Below are positions 5,783-7,993 of a stretch of DNA of 7,993 nt, one piece after another. The stretch is taken from positions 1 to 7,993 of the forward strand of contig JACPRL010000104.1 in NCBI GenBank assembly GCA_016189965.1, written 5' to 3'. Source of the stretch: Acidobacteriota bacterium (GTDB lineage Bacteria > Acidobacteriota > Terriglobia > Acidiferrales > 2-02-FULL-67-57). The position numbers and the translations under genes are program-made. The notes beneath the pieces are model-generated. The model had not been told where the DNA came from. It saw only the letters and a program-made list of their open reading frames with translations, and ran no database searches. Each line of letters opens with the position of its first letter. The first letter of the stretch is position 1.

Positions 5783-7078
5783 TTGAGCCATCCTGCGGCG
5801 ATGACACCAACAAGCCGGACGGGGCTGGTGCGCGCCATCGGGCGCTTCGACCTGACGGCCCTGGTCATCAACGCGGTCATCGGAAGCGGCATCTTCGGCC
5901 TGCCGGCCATCATTCTGGGGTTGGTGGGGGCGGCGAGCCCGGTGGCGTTTCTGTTGGCCGGCGCGGCCATCGCGGTGATTGCGCTGTGCTTTGCCGAGGT
6001 GGCCTCGCGCTTCGACGCCGCCGGCGGGCCTTACCTCTACGCCCGGGAAGCCTTTGGCTCCTTCCTCGGCCTGCAAATCGGCTGGATCACCTGGCTGGTG
6101 CGCATCACCTCGGCCGCCGCCAATGCCAACCTGTTCGTGCTCTATCTGGCCGAGCTGTGGGGCCGGGCGACCGAACCCGCGGTTCGGATGGCGCTGCTGA
6201 CGGTGATGTTCGGCCTGCTGGCCATCATCAACTACCGCGGGGTGAAGCAGGGAGCGCGGGTCAGCACCGTCTTCGCGCTGGCCAAACTCGTGCCGCTGGC
6301 GCTGTTCATCGTCGTCGGGCTGTGGTTCATCGAGTCGGAGAACTTTCGCGGACGCGTCGCGGGCGGGCTCGACGACTGGACCCAGGCGATGCTGCTGCTC
6401 GTATTTGCCTACGGCGGCTTTGAAGCGGCGATGATTCCCGCCGGCGAAGTGAAGAACCCGCAGCGCGACTGCCCCTTCGCGCTGCTCGTGGCGCTAGCCG
6501 TCATCGTCGGCGTCTACATGCTGGTGCAGGCAGTGGTGGTGGGGACGCTGCCGCCCGGGGTCGAGACCGACCGGCCGCTGGCGGCGGCGGCGAACGAGTT
6601 TCTCGGCCGGCCGGGCGGGCTGCTTCTGGCGGTGGGGGCGCTGGTTTCCGTCTCTGGCTTGCTGAGCGGCACGATGTTGAACTCGCCGCGGCTCACCTAC
6701 GCCCTGGCGGAGCGCGGTGACTTCCCGGCTTTCTTCGCCGCCGTGCACGCGCGGTTTCGCACCCCGCATGTGTCCATCCTGCTCTATGCGGCGCTGTCGT
6801 GGGTGCTGGCGGTCGCGGGGACGTTCCAGTGGAACGCGACCCTGTCGGCCGTAGCCCGGCTGCTCATCTATGCCTCGACCTGCGCCGCCCTGCTGGCGTT
6901 TCGGCGCCGCGCCGGGCGGCCGGCGTTCCGGCTACCCGCCGGGCCGTTCTTCGCCGTAGTCGGCATCGGCTTCTCCGCCTGGCTGGTAGTGCAGATGGGC
7001 CGCGCCGAGTTTGTCATCCTCGGCGGAACGGTGGCGCTAGCGGCGGCGACCTGGCTGTGGGCGCGGCGGCGAGGCTAG
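5783..7078 (+). CDS. APC-superfamily amino acid/polyamine-type permease
   Basis: A 431-residue inner-membrane transporter with about 12 hydrophobic segments (roughly 24-46, 51-72, 93-122, 135-152, 158-183, 201-219, 232-254, 278-299, 330-347, 353-374, 386-404, 408-426). TM1 carries the unwound-helix signature NAVIGSGIFGLPA (30-42), which binds the substrate amino group in APC transporters. FAEVASRF then GGPYLYAREAFG spans TM2-TM3, and FAYGGFE followed by GEVKNPQRD (208-229) is the TM6 region and following loop. The length is normal for the family. Substrate is probably an amino acid or related amine, but the sequence does not say which. The start is uncertain: TTG 5783 gives the longest form, while ATG 5801 would remove six residues and still keep TM1. 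Neither has a clear Shine-Dalgarno site. The gene converges on NAD kinase and their stop codons overlap. Confidence 0.88.
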   Translation: MSHPAAMTPTSRTGLVRAIGRFDLTALVINAVIGSGIFGLPAIILGLVGAASPVAFLLAGAAIAVIALCFAEVASRFDAAGGPYLYAREAFGSFLGLQIGWITWLVRITSAAANANLFVLYLAELWGRATEPAVRMALLTVMFGLLAIINYRGVKQGARVSTVFALAKLVPLALFIVVGLWFIESENFRGRVAGGLDDWTQAMLLLVFAYGGFEAAMIPAGEVKNPQRDCPFALLVALAVIVGVYMLVQAVVVGTLPPGVETDRPLAAAANEFLGRPGGLLLAVGALVSVSGLLSGTMLNSPRLTYALAERGDFPAFFAAVHARFRTPHVSILLYAALSWVLAVAGTFQWNATLSAVARLLIYASTCAALLAFRRRAGRPAFRLPAGPFFAVVGIGFSAWLVVQMGRAEFVILGGTVALAAATWLWARRRG

Positions 7079-7935
7079 CGTTCGCCCCAGCGGAGCTTGC
7101 TGCGCAGCACCTGGAAGTAGTCGCGGCGCGGCGCCGCGACCAGCCGAATGACGCGCCCGGACTTGCGGGTCGAGACGCAGTCGCCGCTGTGCAGCTCTTC
7201 GCCCACCTGGCCATCTACGGTGACGTAGACCGCTTCGGCGGAACTTTGCGCCTGGACTTCCACCACGCTGTCGTCCGGGATGACCAGCGGGCGGTTGGTC
7301 AGCATATGGGGAGCGATGGGGGTCAGGATCATCGCCGCCACGCTGGGTAGGACGATGGGCCCGCCAGCCGAGAGTGAATAGGCGGTGGAGCCGGTGGGGG
7401 TGGAGAGAATCAAGCCGTCGGCGCGGATGCGAGAAACGAAGCGGCGGTCAATGATGACGTCGAAGTCCACGATGCGGGCCAGGGCGGCCTTGTGCAGCAC
7501 CACGTCGTTCAGGGCGTGGTAGCGCGCGATGGTCTCTCCGCGCCGCGCGACCTCGGCCTCCAGCATCCGGCGCGTGTCCAGCCGGTGGCGGTCGGCCAGC
7601 ACGTCTTCGAGCGCGCCGTACATTTCATCGAGCGTGATTTCCGTCAGAAAGCCGAGGCTACCCAGGTTGACCGCCAGCAGGGGGACAGGGCGCTCGCCCA
7701 GGTGACGGGCGATGGCCAGCAGCGTGCCGTCGCCGCCCAGGACGATAATCAGGTCCACCTGGGCGGGAATCTCTTCCCGCGGCGTCCCCGGCTTCCAGCC
7801 CAAGCAACTGGTGGTTTCCTGGTCGGGGACGGGTTTGATGCCGCGCTGCTGGAGCCAGTCGAGCAGTTGGGGCGCCACTGCACACACGTCTTCCTTCTTG
7901 GGCTTGGAGACGACGCCGACGGCGTGGAGCTTCAT
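7075..7935 (-). CDS. nadK: NAD kinase (ATP/polyphosphate-dependent)
   Basis: Cytoplasmic kinase that phosphorylates NAD to NADP. The 286-residue length is typical. All diagnostic motifs are present: GGDGTLLAIAR (67-77, catalytic Asp69), NLGSLGFLTE (90-99), ALNDVVLH (141-148), DGLILSTPTGSTAYSLSAGGP (173-193, the NAD-binding signature), LTPIAPHMLTNRP (204-216), and TVDGQ (239-243). ATG at 7935-7933 begins MKLHAVGVVSKP, a normal N-terminus for the family. No Shine-Dalgarno sequence precedes it, but a TAGAAT -10-like hexamer ends eight bases upstream, which suggests a leaderless or near-leaderless transcript. It is the only - strand gene here, and its stop overlaps the permease stop. Confidence 0.96.
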   Translation of the reverse strand: MKLHAVGVVSKPKKEDVCAVAPQLLDWLQQRGIKPVPDQETTSCLGWKPGTPREEIPAQVDLIIVLGGDGTLLAIARHLGERPVPLLAVNLGSLGFLTEITLDEMYGALEDVLADRHRLDTRRMLEAEVARRGETIARYHALNDVVLHKAALARIVDFDVIIDRRFVSRIRADGLILSTPTGSTAYSLSAGGPIVLPSVAAMILTPIAPHMLTNRPLVIPDDSVVEVQAQSSAEAVYVTVDGQVGEELHSGDCVSTRKSGRVIRLVAAPRRDYFQVLRSKLRWGER

Positions 7936-7943
7936 TTCGAGCG

Positions 7944-7949
7944 ATTCTA
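7944..7949 (-). promoter_or_regulatory. Putative -10 element of nadK (leaderless-type spacing)
   Basis: The - strand reads TAGAAT, matching the TATAAT consensus at 5 of 6 positions, with eight bases between it and the ATG. Transcription would start at or within a base or two of the start codon. No good -35 hexamer lies 16-18 bases further upstream (GCGCCG at the 17-base position). Confidence 0.45.
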
Positions 7950-7993
7950 CACGAGCCGCCGCAGCACGGCGCGGAGAAAAAACTCGCGGTTGC

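Noticed and set aside
3965..6076. 703-codon open frame on the - strand
   Set aside because: It is antisense to the phosphatase and the start of the permease, both of which have clear family motifs. Its translation is rich in His, Gln, Arg and Val without recognisable domains, as expected for a shadow frame in GC-rich DNA.

Overview
The window is GC-rich bacterial chromosome with dense coding and mostly short gaps. It carries five genes on the + strand and one convergent gene on the - strand. Gene content and protein style (DUF4070-type cobalamin-binding radical SAM enzyme, twin-arginine aminotransferase, GAF-GAF-PP2C phosphatase, NAD kinase) suggest an Acidobacteriota-like soil or environmental bacterium. 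That assignment is inference from remembered family resemblance; no rRNA or other marker gene is present.

Layout: (1) 1-903, the 3' part of a deoxyribose-phosphate aldolase (DERA, deoC family), open at the left edge. It has an unusual N-terminal extension: an amphipathic helix like a bacterial-microcompartment encapsulation peptide, then a four-cysteine cluster. (2) 904-1030, a 127-base gap with a plausible sigma70-type promoter. (3) 1031-2512, a B12-binding radical SAM protein of the DUF4070/HpnP-like class. (4) 2598-3845, a histidinol-phosphate-aminotransferase-like PLP enzyme with a twin-arginine signal. (5) 3911-5737, a GAF-GAF-PP2C (RsbU/SpoIIE-type) serine phosphatase. (6) 5783-7078, a 12-TM APC-superfamily permease. 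(7) 7075-7935 on the - strand, NAD kinase, whose stop codon overlaps the permease stop codon in a shared CTAG.

The genes do not form one obvious pathway. They look like co-directional but functionally separate units, with gaps of 45-127 bases and apparent separate promoters at some starts. The clearest lead to a larger system is at the left edge: if the helix of the aldolase is a true encapsulation peptide, a sugar-phosphate (DERA-type) microcompartment locus should lie just upstream, outside this window. Secondary leads are the possible hopanoid or other lipid role of the radical SAM enzyme, the predicted export of a normally cytoplasmic aminotransferase, and the leaderless-looking start of NAD kinase. 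No CRISPR array, insertion sequence, tRNA, rRNA or attachment site was seen.
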